A DNA stretch of 64,000 nt from Mucilaginibacter galii (GTDB taxonomy: Bacteria > Bacteroidota > Bacteroidia > Sphingobacteriales > Sphingobacteriaceae): assembly GCF_014635825.1 (NCBI RefSeq), contig NZ_BMDO01000003.1, positions 186,001-250,000 on the forward strand. The letters are read 5' to 3'. Shown piece by piece: positions 1 through 8,332 of the stretch. The position numbers were made by a program, and so were the translations under genes. The notes under the pieces are model-generated. The model had not been told where the DNA came from and did no database searches. It saw only the letters and a list, made by a program, of their open reading frames with translations. Positions within the stretch are counted from its first letter, which is position 1. Each line of letters begins with the position of its first letter.

Positions 1-783
1 CAGTTCTAACAAACTCGCCGGATCGCCTATACTTTCTTTCACCATGGGGATAACGGCGGTTATATTACATAGCGGCCGCCTAACCTCGTGCGAGTTGAGC
101 CAGGCAATTTCTTTTAGTTGCGCATTTTGCGATTCCAGTTGCTGGCGGTAAGTGGTTACCTCATGAATATCCTGCATAGCGCCCAGCATCCTTACCGGTT
201 CAAGGGCATCGTTAAGGATGAGGTACCCGCGGTCGGCCACGTATTTATAATTACCGTCGTGGCAAAGGTATCGGTACTCGGCAGCCCATCTTCGGTCGCC
301 GCTGGTGAGTACATTTCTAAACAGCTCTATGGTTTGTTCGCGGTCGTGTGGGTGTACCCTCGGCATTCTCCAAAATGTATCTTTTACCACGGTGCCGTCC
401 TGGTAACCAAACATTTCGTCATAGCCGCTTACCCATTTCAGTTCATCTTTTGCTATATCATAATCCCAAATACAGTCGTTAGTTGCTTCGTTCACATATT
501 GGTAATCCTGCAAAAGCTTGTGCATTTTCTGCTCATGTTTTACCAGTTGACCGTTGAGTTCCTTTTCTTTCAAAAGCAGCCGGCGGTAGCGGTTTTGGGT
601 TATGAGGGCAATGCTGGTAATGCTTACCACCAAAAACAGCATATCTTTGAGGTTGTAAACATATTGAAGATTAAAACCGGGAATTTGCACATTAACCTTA
701 CGGATTAGCCAGGAACCGGCCACCAACCATACAAAGCCTACCAGCAGGTATATGGCAATTAAAGAAAACGTGAACTTCCTCAT
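1..783 (-). CDS. PAS-domain sensor histidine kinase, C-terminus off the window
   Basis: Reading from ATG at 783 the frame stays open to base 1 (261 codons), so the C-terminus lies outside the window. Residues 4-26 and about 43-60 are hydrophobic (two membrane segments), followed by a charged probable coiled coil (65-85) and a PAS_3-type fold (about 90-205) with W, D and Y residues typical of PAS. An H-box follows, WLNSHEVRRPLCNI, with the candidate phospho-accepting histidine at residue 232. The H-box is the atypical type also seen in the proteins at 19503 and 21273. Whether an ATPase domain follows cannot be seen. Role: membrane-bound signal sensing with phosphotransfer; the ligand is unknown. 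Confidence 0.85.
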   Translation of the reverse strand, partial: MRKFTFSLIAIYLLVGFVWLVAGSWLIRKVNVQIPGFNLQYVYNLKDMLFLVVSITSIALITQNRYRRLLLKEKELNGQLVKHEQKMHKLLQDYQYVNEATNDCIWDYDIAKDELKWVSGYDEMFGYQDGTVVKDTFWRMPRVHPHDREQTIELFRNVLTSGDRRWAAEYRYLCHDGNYKYVADRGYLILNDALEPVRMLGAMQDIHEVTTYRQQLESQNAQLKEIAWLNSHEVRRPLCNITAVIPMVKESIGDPASLLEL

Positions 784-963
784 TATGATGATGTTTGTAC
801 GTAAATCTATGAAATAATAATTCTCTTCGTAGCACCACGAGGGAGGTATTATCATTGAACGCCACAGGGAAGGCCTTACTACAACGTATAGTTTTAAGGT
901 AGTGGCCAAGAAGCAGGAGTGAGGCCACCAGTTCTTGGGAGGATGGTAAAGCTTAAGATAAAT

Positions 964-1398
964 CTAACGCTCGTTTGCCGGTGTTTCTTCCCGCCATTTG
1001 CTTAGTGGTTTCAGGCTGTCATTCACCTCATCATACATGCTTATTTGATGGGTTTTGCCGTGCACCGCAAATATGTAGTAAGCCACCAGGCTGTTGCCAT
1101 TATCTTCGGCAACTTTTACCCAATAATTAGGATCTTTGGCGGTGGGCGGTGTTTCTACATAAGTTTCTAAATGCCTTTTACCTTGGCTGTCTTTTTCTAC
1201 CTGTGCGCTTTTGCGTTTTACCTCTGGTAAGTTTAAGATAAGGTTTACCACCTCGTCTTCCTGGTTAACGACTTTAGGTTTCGCCGTGTTCTTCACGCCT
1301 GGCTGTTCAACTTTTTTATCGGGTGAGGGATGGCAAGCCATAAGCATGATACCTGTAAGGAGAATGACTAAACTTTGATAGGAGCCGCTTATACGCAT
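964..1398 (-). CDS. Putative small lipoprotein, unknown function
   Basis: 144 residues. The N-terminus has a short basic start, a hydrophobic stretch and a lipobox ending LMAC (Cys about 22), so export and lipidation are expected. The mature part is polar and lysine-rich, with no domain I recognise. It contains a NYWVKVAEDNG segment and ends in a short polar tail. It stands alone on the minus strand between the PAS kinase and the cyclase, with 180 and 258 bp of gene-free DNA around it. It could be a lineage-restricted envelope protein. Coding status rests on the open frame and the good signal peptide only. Confidence 0.65.
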   Translation of the reverse strand: MRISGSYQSLVILLTGIMLMACHPSPDKKVEQPGVKNTAKPKVVNQEDEVVNLILNLPEVKRKSAQVEKDSQGKRHLETYVETPPTAKDPNYWVKVAEDNGNSLVAYYIFAVHGKTHQISMYDEVNDSLKPLSKWREETPANER

Positions 1399-1656
1399 GG
1401 TGATAAAATTAATAAATACTTTGAACTTGCCCCGTGTACTTTAAGTATCAACGTAGCCAAACGCTTTCAAAATCTATTTAATAAACAAATAAATAATTGA
1501 ATGTTTTACTTAGGATAGTTGAAGGTGAGCCCTGAATACCGAATAGCTGCGATAGTAAGCTTTTTAGCCTGTGGTCGGTGTTATCATCGCACCACTGTTT
1601 GAGTGCTGGAAAAGAATGGGGTAACAATTCCTTAGGCAGAAGCTACGTATTTATAG

Positions 1657-2757
1657 CTAATATAAACTATCGGTAGTAATAGAAAACAACTCCATTGCTT
1701 TCCCCCGGCCTTTTAACATGTTCTCGCCTACTGATCTTATTATGTATTTAGCCGGGAGCTGGAGCACTTTAACCATATCCGCCGAAACCAGTAATTCAGC
1801 GTTATGCTGATTGCAAAGTCCTTGGATTCTTGCTGAGGTATTCAATACATCTCCGGTGAACACAATTTCTTTTTTTAGTGATCCTATTTCGCCGGCGGTT
1901 ACCATGCCGTAGTGAAGCCCCGCCTTAAACCCCGGTAAAACGCCAAATTGCTGGTTGTATTTTTCTGACCGGCTTATTAAAGCGCGTTTCATGGCGAAAA
2001 AGCAATTAATGCTGTTGTTGTTTCTTAACCCTTCTTTTAGCTTCCAGCAAATGATCATCTCATCGCCCGCATACTGATAGATGGTGCCCGCATAATCGAT
2101 AACAGCTTCTGAGAGGTCAAAAAAATATTCGCGTAACATCTCGAAGTATTTAACGTGACCCAGGTTTTCGGCAATGGTGGTAGACGATTTCATATCCAGG
2201 AACATAAATATTCTTTGTTCTTCCAAAGGGTGATGATATTTTCCCAGGAAAAAATTACTCAATGTACCTACGCCAATACTTTGACTAAACTCAGCGTAAA
2301 ATTGAGTGATCACAATAATGGCGGCAACGTATTGTATTATACAGATCACCGCATAATCGGCAAAAAAGGCAAAAGCCGGACTTAATATAGTTTTGAAAGA
2401 AGTATACCCATACGTATAAGAGGCATTGAGCATGGTAAGGCAGATCAGGAAAAGAACAACAATAACCAGGTATATAATGGATTTTAAAATGATTTTTTTG
2501 CCGAAACTCATTTTAATGAACCACTTGCTAAAGTAACCGATTTCCAAAACGCCGGTGAATAACCCCACAACGAGCCCGGCTAAGGGAATAGCAATAAGGT
2601 TTCTGTAAAAATTATAGGCAACACCTGTAGTAGGGTAGCGCTCCAACTGCCCAAGAAGCCCTTTTTCCAGCACACAATAGATGAGGCTGAAAATAAACCA
2701 TAACACACCAAAGGGAATTACACGTTTAACGTTTCTTACGGTTTTAGGTGACAGCAT
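1657..2757 (-). CDS. Membrane class III adenylate/guanylate cyclase
   Basis: 366 residues. The N-terminal half (to about residue 170) has roughly five hydrophobic segments. The C-terminal half is a class III nucleotidyl cyclase domain. Visible catalytic elements: first metal Asp in FMFLDMKSSTT, second in QYAGDEMI, the FKAGLHYGMVTAGEIG strand, and the Asn-Arg pair in VLNTSARIQG that stabilises the transition state. It should make a cyclic nucleotide from ATP or GTP at the inner face of the cytoplasmic membrane. Whether the substrate is ATP or GTP cannot be told by eye. It is monocistronic. The domain looks catalytically complete. Confidence 0.88.
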   Translation of the reverse strand: MLSPKTVRNVKRVIPFGVLWFIFSLIYCVLEKGLLGQLERYPTTGVAYNFYRNLIAIPLAGLVVGLFTGVLEIGYFSKWFIKMSFGKKIILKSIIYLVIVVLFLICLTMLNASYTYGYTSFKTILSPAFAFFADYAVICIIQYVAAIIVITQFYAEFSQSIGVGTLSNFFLGKYHHPLEEQRIFMFLDMKSSTTIAENLGHVKYFEMLREYFFDLSEAVIDYAGTIYQYAGDEMIICWKLKEGLRNNNSINCFFAMKRALISRSEKYNQQFGVLPGFKAGLHYGMVTAGEIGSLKKEIVFTGDVLNTSARIQGLCNQHNAELLVSADMVKVLQLPAKYIIRSVGENMLKGRGKAMELFSITTDSLY

Positions 2758-2836
2758 TGGTGTGTATATGATTTAACAGTCTTAAGCTAATTGCATTTCC
2801 TTTATGGCGTTACACTCTTAGACAACTTACGTTACA

Positions 2837-2989
2837 GAACTAGCTTGATGGTCTTAACATAGCTCAAATTTTCCACATTAAATTAATTGCTACCGCAAGT
2901 TTTTAACTTGTGGTATTTTATGACTGAAGTTTATAAACTTCAGCAAATTGCATCCAAAGTTACGCTTCGCTATGTTTGCGGGAGCGGGA
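2837..2989. repeat. Dispersed palindromic repeat, copy A
   Basis: A 153-bp unit that recurs at 3071-3220. Each copy holds a perfect 20-bp palindrome (2924-2943 here), an imperfect hairpin around ACCGCAAG / CTTGTGGT, and ends in GCGGGAGC. In the transcript it could fold as a long stem with an inner hairpin. It lies downstream of the 186-aa gene at 3413 and upstream of the cyclase, with no coding potential that I can see. Confidence 0.8.
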
Positions 2990-3070
2990 TATTTCAGTAT
3001 GCTGCGTACATCAGCAAGGGATGAGGACTGTCATCAGTTTCCACAAGGGAGACCCTTGCGGTAGCGGGGG

Positions 3071-3220
3071 GAACTAACTTAATGGTCATAATATAGTTCA
3101 AATTTTACATTAATTCACTGCTACCGCGAGTTTTCAACTTGTGGTATTTTATGACTGAAGTTTATAAACTTCAGCAAATTGCTACCACAAGTTACGCTTT
3201 GCTAAACTTGCGGGAGCTGG
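3071..3220. repeat. Dispersed palindromic repeat, copy B
   Basis: Second copy of the unit at 2837-2989, same orientation, roughly 80-85% alike by eye. It carries the identical 20-bp palindrome at 3155-3174. Here the outer arms AACTTGTGGTA and TACCACAAGTT are perfect inverted repeats around that palindrome, so this copy folds better than copy A. Confidence 0.8.
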
Positions 3221-3292
3221 TCATAAGAATAAAGATATATTGTTTATTAGGCACACGCGGCACGCGTGCGCCAGCAGGGCGCTTGCTGTAAT

Positions 3293-3352
3293 AGTACTTA
3301 ACGTGGTGAAGCCTCCGCCGGTTTTCTGCGGGTAGGTATGCTCGTACCATGA
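3293..3352 (-). pseudogene. Fossil fragment of a paralogue of the 4224-5618 lipoprotein gene
   Basis: Read on the minus strand these 60 bases encode 20 residues beginning SWYEHTYPQKTGGG. Eighteen of the 20 match SWYESTYPQKTGGN in the lipoprotein encoded at 4224-5618, near its N-terminus. At DNA level the match is only about 80%, with most changes silent, so the ancestor diverged as a working gene before it was lost. Nothing recognisable of the rest survives; repeats lie on both sides. Confidence 0.75.
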
Positions 3353-3363
3353 GCGGGTGAAAT

Positions 3364-3405
3364 GCTGCCACAAGTTACGCTACGCTAAACTCGCGGCAGC
3401 GAGGG
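3364..3405. repeat. Partial copy C of the palindromic repeat
   Basis: A third, shortened copy matching the right end of copies A and B (CACAAGTTACGCT then ACTCGCGGCAGC). The ends GCTGCC and GGCAGC pair. It lies 8 bp past the stop codon of the minus-strand gene at 3413 and could act in 3'-end formation. Confidence 0.6.
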
Positions 3406-3412
3406 TAACCAG

Positions 3413-3940
3413 TTATTCATTGGCAACTCTTTTAAACCGTAAATTTTTTAACAATTTGTCTAAATATTGATGAGCCTTCTCACGGTCTTCAGATTTGTAA
3501 TTGATAATCCCTATAGTATAACTATCGTTTACATAATCTGTATAAAAATTCAATCTGTAATCACCATCAATTTTGTATTCAAATATCAGATAATTCATAC
3601 CATCAATATTTTCGATGGATGATTGCAAAACGTATAGTTTAGCTTCTTTAAAACCGTCATCCAATTGCATTTTGCGTTTTTGAAGCGGCGTTTTAATATT
3701 GTACTCTATTGCCCTGTTACGTATAATAATGAGCAATCCATCTTTGGTATAAGTATGATCGTTAGGCAATAGGTCAGGTCTCTTTTTGAAACTTTTCGAG
3801 TAATCTGAATACTGTTGCTTGGACAGCTTTTTACTGCCTTTAGGTAGATTAAATACCGCTGTTTGGGTCGATGTGGTGTCCTGGCTAAAGGCATACAAGC
3901 TAAACAGTAAAGCTGATATGGTAAGTATAATATTTTTCAT
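3413..3940 (-). CDS. Small secreted protein of unknown function
   Basis: ATG at 3940 gives a 175-residue protein opening with a clean signal peptide (MKNIILTISALLFSLYAFSQ). A start 33 bp upstream (3973) would overlap the previous gene's stop and put a polar extension before the signal, so it is unlikely. The mature part begins with Thr/Gln-rich sequence and has alternating hydrophobic strands (LIFEYKIDGDYRLNFYTDY) suggesting a beta-rich fold; no family recognised. It lies 23 bp after the end of the frameshifted lipoprotein reading frame on the same strand, so the two are probably co-transcribed and may be functional partners. Confidence 0.7.
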   Translation of the reverse strand: MKNIILTISALLFSLYAFSQDTTSTQTAVFNLPKGSKKLSKQQYSDYSKSFKKRPDLLPNDHTYTKDGLLIIIRNRAIEYNIKTPLQKRKMQLDDGFKEAKLYVLQSSIENIDGMNYLIFEYKIDGDYRLNFYTDYVNDSYTIGIINYKSEDREKAHQYLDKLLKNLRFKRVANE

Positions 3941-3963
3941 GTTATTGCTTTTTAGATCGTTAA

Positions 3964-4203
3964 TTATGGACAAGGTTTAGTAACCGGCTGGTTGTTGCTG
4001 TCTAAAACAATTGGCTTAAAGTCTGTTGAGTTAGCATCGGCTTTGTATAGGTTGATGACATTACCAAACATTGATATTAATGCTGCATCATTGGTGCCAA
4101 AAAGAGAAATTTTATCATTATATGCTTGAATGAAACTACGTGGATTAGCCGCATACTGGTTACCAAACGTTTCGATAGCTGCCCAGTCGGTGATAGTCAT
4201 CAT
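3964..4203 (-). CDS. C-terminal piece of the frameshifted JAMM-like lipoprotein gene
   Basis: 79 codons from an internal ATG. It is most likely not a separate gene: reading upstream in this frame gives VTANGNYMM, which continues directly from DNATII, the last residues of the 4224-5618 frame, once an extra TA in the ATATA run at 4226-4230 is removed. The segment (TDWAAIETFGNQYAANP...) looks like the helical tail of the same domain. It has no signal peptide of its own. Either the gene is broken, the base calls are wrong, or the site is slippery. Confidence 0.6.
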   Translation of the reverse strand: MMTITDWAAIETFGNQYAANPRSFIQAYNDKISLFGTNDAALISMFGNVINLYKADANSTDFKPIVLDSNNQPVTKPCP

Positions 4204-4223
4204 ATAGTTGCCGTTGGCGGTTA

Positions 4224-5618
4224 CTATATGATGGTGGCGTTATCCTTGTAATACTTTACTGCGGCACTGCCCGCCGCCTGCAGGGTGGAACTGGTCAGGC
4301 TCTTCACCATCGTATACACATCGCCCGGCGAAAAAGCTGTGCCCCGCGGATGGTAATGCGTAAAGCCAAGTGTATAACCGTTTACACTGTCCCAGGTAAA
4401 TCGGCTGGTATAAGAATTAGGCAGGTTGTTAGTTCTAAGGGGCAGGTTCATGTAGCTGCCGTTTGGCCAACTGGTTAAATTATGTTCTGTACCATACTCA
4501 AAAGGCTCGCTTGCAAGCGCTTTTTGCAACAGCGCGTTGTTTTGTGAGGCTATGGTGGCGTTTTGTGCGTTAGCGGCCAGCTTCAGTTTTTCCAGGCAGG
4601 GGTCTTTGAATGCTTGCGTAGTATCAACCCTTGTTGTGTCAGCTACCTTCACAATACAATTACTGTTGGTAGTAACGGGTGGCGGGAAACCACCGTCGCC
4701 CGGGTCAGGTGGTGGTGGTTCGCCTATCGGGTCGCGCCCGCCCAACACCTGGTACTTGGCTGCCATCCCTGTGCCTGTTATGGGCGGGCACTCGGGCGTT
4801 GTGGTGGGTGAGGTGCCCCCCGTGCCGCCGCTTCCATCACTGCCGCTGGTTATACACTCCCTGTATAAAAATTCCCTGTTGACAAAAACATCATTAATAT
4901 AGTGGTCTACATAATAGTAAGTACAGGTAACAGTAAGCGGGTCTCTTTCTATCTCCTGTGTTTCATGGCTGCTGCCGTTTACGCTTGCTTCTTTTAAGGC
5001 GTTGTCTGGTGCAGGCTTGCCATATGGCAGTAATTGCCCGCTTTTGTACCCGTAACTGCAAATAAATTTGCCTTTGGGGGTACTGTAAATCACCACGCCG
5101 CTAAAGTCGGCATCATGCTTACGATACGTGTTGTTAGCCAGCTTGCCGGGGTCATTCTTTATATAAGAGGAATCGGCAATGATAATCATTATGAAAGCCT
5201 CATAACCGCTGCCTTTTTTAAACAACAGGAAAGAGCTCCGGCTGTAGGCTTTGTTATAAACTGTCCTGCTTCTGTCATCTCCCATCGTTAAAGAATAGCT
5301 GAACTTAGAGGAAGCATCAATAGGTATTTCTACCACATCATTATTTAGCCGGTGATAGCTTAAGCCTTTGGGCCAGTCGGGCCTGATGCGCTGGGTAAGG
5401 TCTACAGGGTCGCTTGTTGTGGTAGTGCTTAACGTGGTGAAGTTACCCCCGGTTTTTTGCGGGTAGGTGCTTTCATACCATGACCTGGCTGCGCTTACCT
5501 CCGGGCTGTTGAGCTGTTCTTCACTGGTCATCTCTTTGCGGCAACTATAAATGACCACCGCTGTGAACACAAGTAGCAGGACACCAACTTTATGCCAAGA
5601 CAGGTAAGGTTGTTTCAT
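4224..5618 (-). CDS. Lipoprotein with JAMM/MPN-like peptidase motif, 3' end frameshifted
   Basis: 464 residues to a premature stop. The signal peptide ends VVIYSCRK (lipidated Cys about 26). A polar, Gly/Pro-rich middle (about 255-315, including PPPPDPGDGGF) looks like a flexible linker. The C-terminal part carries a Glu in EPFEYGTEHN and then THYHPRGTAFSPGDV, matching the zinc-binding HxH...S..D arrangement of JAMM/MPN enzymes with six rather than seven spacer residues. That suggests an envelope zinc peptidase; this is inference from the motif. The reading frame ends at a TAG made by a 2-nt slip at 4226-4230, and the rest continues in 3964-4203. A fossil paralogue lies at 3293-3352. Confidence 0.7.
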   Translation of the reverse strand: MKQPYLSWHKVGVLLLVFTAVVIYSCRKEMTSEEQLNSPEVSAARSWYESTYPQKTGGNFTTLSTTTTSDPVDLTQRIRPDWPKGLSYHRLNNDVVEIPIDASSKFSYSLTMGDDRSRTVYNKAYSRSSFLLFKKGSGYEAFIMIIIADSSYIKNDPGKLANNTYRKHDADFSGVVIYSTPKGKFICSYGYKSGQLLPYGKPAPDNALKEASVNGSSHETQEIERDPLTVTCTYYYVDHYINDVFVNREFLYRECITSGSDGSGGTGGTSPTTTPECPPITGTGMAAKYQVLGGRDPIGEPPPPDPGDGGFPPPVTTNSNCIVKVADTTRVDTTQAFKDPCLEKLKLAANAQNATIASQNNALLQKALASEPFEYGTEHNLTSWPNGSYMNLPLRTNNLPNSYTSRFTWDSVNGYTLGFTHYHPRGTAFSPGDVYTMVKSLTSSTLQAAGSAAVKYYKDNATII

Positions 5619-5754
5619 GTAAGGATAAGGTCGTTTTAACTTACAGGCAAGGTAAATAATCGGCTTTTAATCCACAAGAGAAATGTTTTTCTATTTTTTG
5701 AAAAATTTTACAAGCAGCCCAGTTAGTTACCTCATATTAAAACTACACTTCAAA

Positions 5755-5784
5755 ACAAAAAAGCCCCCGCTTCGCGGAGGCTTT
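5755..5784 (-). terminator. Rho-independent terminator of glutamine synthetase
   Basis: The arms AAGCCCCCGC and GCGGAGGCTT (5761-5783, one mismatch) form a GC-rich hairpin. On the minus strand it is followed by a T run (5755-5760). It lies 10 bp past the stop of the minus-strand gene at 5794. Confidence 0.85.
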
Positions 5785-5793
5785 CTCTAATAC

Positions 5794-7965
5794 TTACTTA
5801 ATAAACAACAACTCCCTAAACTTCGGCAGCGGCCAAAGTGAGTCGTCTACCAGTTGTTCCAGTTTGTCTACATGGTAGCGGATGGGGTCAAAGAACGCTT
5901 TCACCTTTTCATCGTAGGCTATGGCCTTGTTGCGGGTGTTTTCAATGATGTTGGCCTTTTTGCGCTCGTTCACCATCTGGTCTACATTAGTCTTGATAAA
6001 GTTAATGTGTTCCGATAGTTTTTTGATGATGTCTAACTGGGCTGCGTAAGCGCTTTCGTCCATGCCAATATCTTTGAGGCCTTTTACGTTTTCTACCAGT
6101 TTGCTTTGGTAGGCTATGGCGGTAGGGATGATCACACTGTTCACCAGTTCGCCCATAACGCGGGCTTCTATCTGTAATTTCTTGTAGAAATCATCCAGCA
6201 AGATCTCGTAGCGGGCATGGGCCTCGCGGCGGGTAAACACACCGGTGTTCTCAAACAGCACGTCCGATTTTTCGGTGATCAGTGCATCCAGCGCCTTAGG
6301 CGTGGTCTTGATGTTAGACAGGTTGCGCGTAGCGGCCAGCTTTTCCCACTCTTCGCTGTAGCCGTTACCTTCAAAACGGATAGATTTAGAATCTTTGATG
6401 TATTTCTTAATCACCGTTAACAGGGCCACATCTTTCTTTTCACCCTTTTTAAGCAGCTTATCTACATCAATTTTAAAACGACGCAGCTGATCGGCTACGA
6501 TCATGTTCAAAATAGTCATAGGGTTAGCCGAGTTGGCCGATGAGCCCACCGCGCGCAGCTCAAACTTGTTGCCCGTAAAGGCAAAAGGCGAGGTACGGTT
6601 ACGGTCGGTGTTATCTTGCAAGATCTGCGGTATTTTAGGAATGCCCTGCCACAGCAGCGAGTCTTCTTTTATGCGTTTGCTAATGCGCGAGGTTTCAATC
6701 TCGTCCAACACCTCGCTCAACTGGCTGCCCAAAAATATAGAGATGATGGCTGGGGGGGCTTCGTTGGCACCCAAACGGTGGTCATTGTTTACGGTAGCTA
6801 TAGATGCACGCAGCAAGTCGGCATGTTCGTACACGGCTTTAATGGTATTCACAAAAAACGTAAGGAACATTAAATTGCTCTTAGGCGTTTTACCGGGCGA
6901 TAACAGGTTTTTGCCCGTATTGGTAATCATGCTCCAGTTATTGTGCTTGCCCGAGCCGTTTACACCTGCGTAAGGTTTTTCGTGCAGTAATACCTTAAAG
7001 TTATGGCGCTTGCCCACGCGGTCCATCACATCCATCAGCAACTGGTTATGATCTATAGCCAGGTTAATTTCCTCATAAATAGGGGCACACTCAAATTGCG
7101 AAGGTGCTACCTCATTATGGCGTGTTTTTAACGGGATGCCCAGTTGCAGTGCTTCGGTTTCAAAATCCTGCATAAAGGCATACACCCGGCTGGGGATAGA
7201 ACCAAAATAATGGTCTTCCAGCTGCTGGTTTTTGGCCGACATGTGGCCAAACAGCGTGCGCCCGGTCATGTACATATCGGGGCGGGCGTTAAATAAGGCC
7301 AGGTCAACCAAAAAATATTCCTGCTCAATACCTAAAGAGGCATTTACCTTTTCAATGCTCTTATCAAAATACTGGCAAACATCTACGGCAGCTTTATCTA
7401 AAGCGTTCAGCGCCTTTAATAAGGGTACCTTATAATCTAAGGCTTCGCCGGTGTATGATACAAATACGGTAGGGATACACAGCGTGCGGCCCATAATAAA
7501 GGCAGGAGAGGAGGGATCCCAGGCGGTATAGCCGCGGGCCTCAAAGGTATTGCGGATACCGCCGTTAGGGAAGCTCGATGCATCGGGCTCTTGCTGGGCA
7601 AGCGCATCGCCGCTAAATTTCTCCATGGCGCCATCGGGCGTGGGTTCAAAAAAGGCGTCGTGCTTTTCGGCAGTGGTGCCGGTTAGGGGTTGAAACCAGT
7701 GGGTATAATGTGTGGCGCCCTTGCCAATAGCCCAGGCTTTCATGGCCGAGGCCACATGGTCGGCCATATCGCGCGGGATAGGTTCGCCGCTTTCAATAGA
7801 TTTTATAATACTTTCGAATGCTTCTTTCGATAAATACTCTTTCATCTTCTTTTTATCGAAAACATTAGAGCCAAAATAGTCCGAAATTTTATTTGCCGGG
7901 AAGTTTACTTCCATTATTGGGCGGGTAAGCACTGTTTGAAGTGCTTGAAAACGAATATTTGACAT
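5794..7965 (-). CDS. glnN: Type III glutamine synthetase
   Basis: 723 residues, the length of GSIII enzymes and much longer than GSI (about 470). It makes glutamine from glutamate, ammonia and ATP in the cytoplasm. Visible active-site segments: LGIEQEYFLVD (substrate/metal Glu), KTRHNEVAPSQFECAP, VNGSGKHNNWSM (glutamate/ATP-binding loop) and NDHRLGANEAPPA, a GSIII signature. The N-terminal extension (MEVNFPANKISDYFGSNVF) is also typical. The gene is divergent from the ammonium transporter at 8333, so import and assimilation of ammonium are paired. A -7 box lies 30 bp upstream and a strong terminator follows. Confidence 0.96.
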   Translation of the reverse strand: MSNIRFQALQTVLTRPIMEVNFPANKISDYFGSNVFDKKKMKEYLSKEAFESIIKSIESGEPIPRDMADHVASAMKAWAIGKGATHYTHWFQPLTGTTAEKHDAFFEPTPDGAMEKFSGDALAQQEPDASSFPNGGIRNTFEARGYTAWDPSSPAFIMGRTLCIPTVFVSYTGEALDYKVPLLKALNALDKAAVDVCQYFDKSIEKVNASLGIEQEYFLVDLALFNARPDMYMTGRTLFGHMSAKNQQLEDHYFGSIPSRVYAFMQDFETEALQLGIPLKTRHNEVAPSQFECAPIYEEINLAIDHNQLLMDVMDRVGKRHNFKVLLHEKPYAGVNGSGKHNNWSMITNTGKNLLSPGKTPKSNLMFLTFFVNTIKAVYEHADLLRASIATVNNDHRLGANEAPPAIISIFLGSQLSEVLDEIETSRISKRIKEDSLLWQGIPKIPQILQDNTDRNRTSPFAFTGNKFELRAVGSSANSANPMTILNMIVADQLRRFKIDVDKLLKKGEKKDVALLTVIKKYIKDSKSIRFEGNGYSEEWEKLAATRNLSNIKTTPKALDALITEKSDVLFENTGVFTRREAHARYEILLDDFYKKLQIEARVMGELVNSVIIPTAIAYQSKLVENVKGLKDIGMDESAYAAQLDIIKKLSEHINFIKTNVDQMVNERKKANIIENTRNKAIAYDEKVKAFFDPIRYHVDKLEQLVDDSLWPLPKFRELLFIK

Positions 7966-7995
7966 TATTTTTTAGGCATTAAGACGTTACGGCGC

Positions 7996-8003
7996 CAAAT
8001 ATA
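7996..8003 (-). promoter_or_regulatory. -7 promoter box for the glutamine synthetase gene
   Basis: TATATTTG on the minus strand fits the Bacteroidota -7 consensus TAnnTTTG and sits 30 bp before the ATG at 7965. No convincing -33 TTG is present at the usual distance, so an activator or alternative sigma factor is possible. The rest of the 367-bp divergent gap to the Amt gene is very AT-rich, with homopolymeric A/T runs around 8220-8280 but no gene or clear operator. Confidence 0.5.
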
Positions 8004-8332
8004 GTCCTATACCTTATATATATCAGGTATTTTAAGTAAAAATGTGTTAAATGTCACCTGAAAATATCACTGTATTTTATTTTTAGCAAGAGTGAAGAAA
8101 ACTTGCACTTAATAGTGGTTAGTTTACTAATGATAGAGGAGAAGAACAATGAACGGGAAAATTAAATTTGCTTAAGGTGTAAAAAAGGCAATGTTTAATT
8201 ATGAGATATGTGTGTTTTGCAAAATTTTATTAAAAAAACTTATTGTTTTTTGTTTTAATAATGCTAAATTTATAAAAACTTAATTAAATATTCACTTAAT
8301 GATCAAAAACTAAACCCAAAAGACAAAAAAGC

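Noticed and set aside
118..708. Plus-strand open frame of 196 codons
   Set aside because: It lies opposite the PAS kinase frame, which has clear PAS and H-box motifs; this one has no domain or signal.
4537..4902. Plus-strand open frames opposite the lipoprotein linker
   Set aside because: They mirror the Gly/Pro-rich linker codons of the minus-strand gene.
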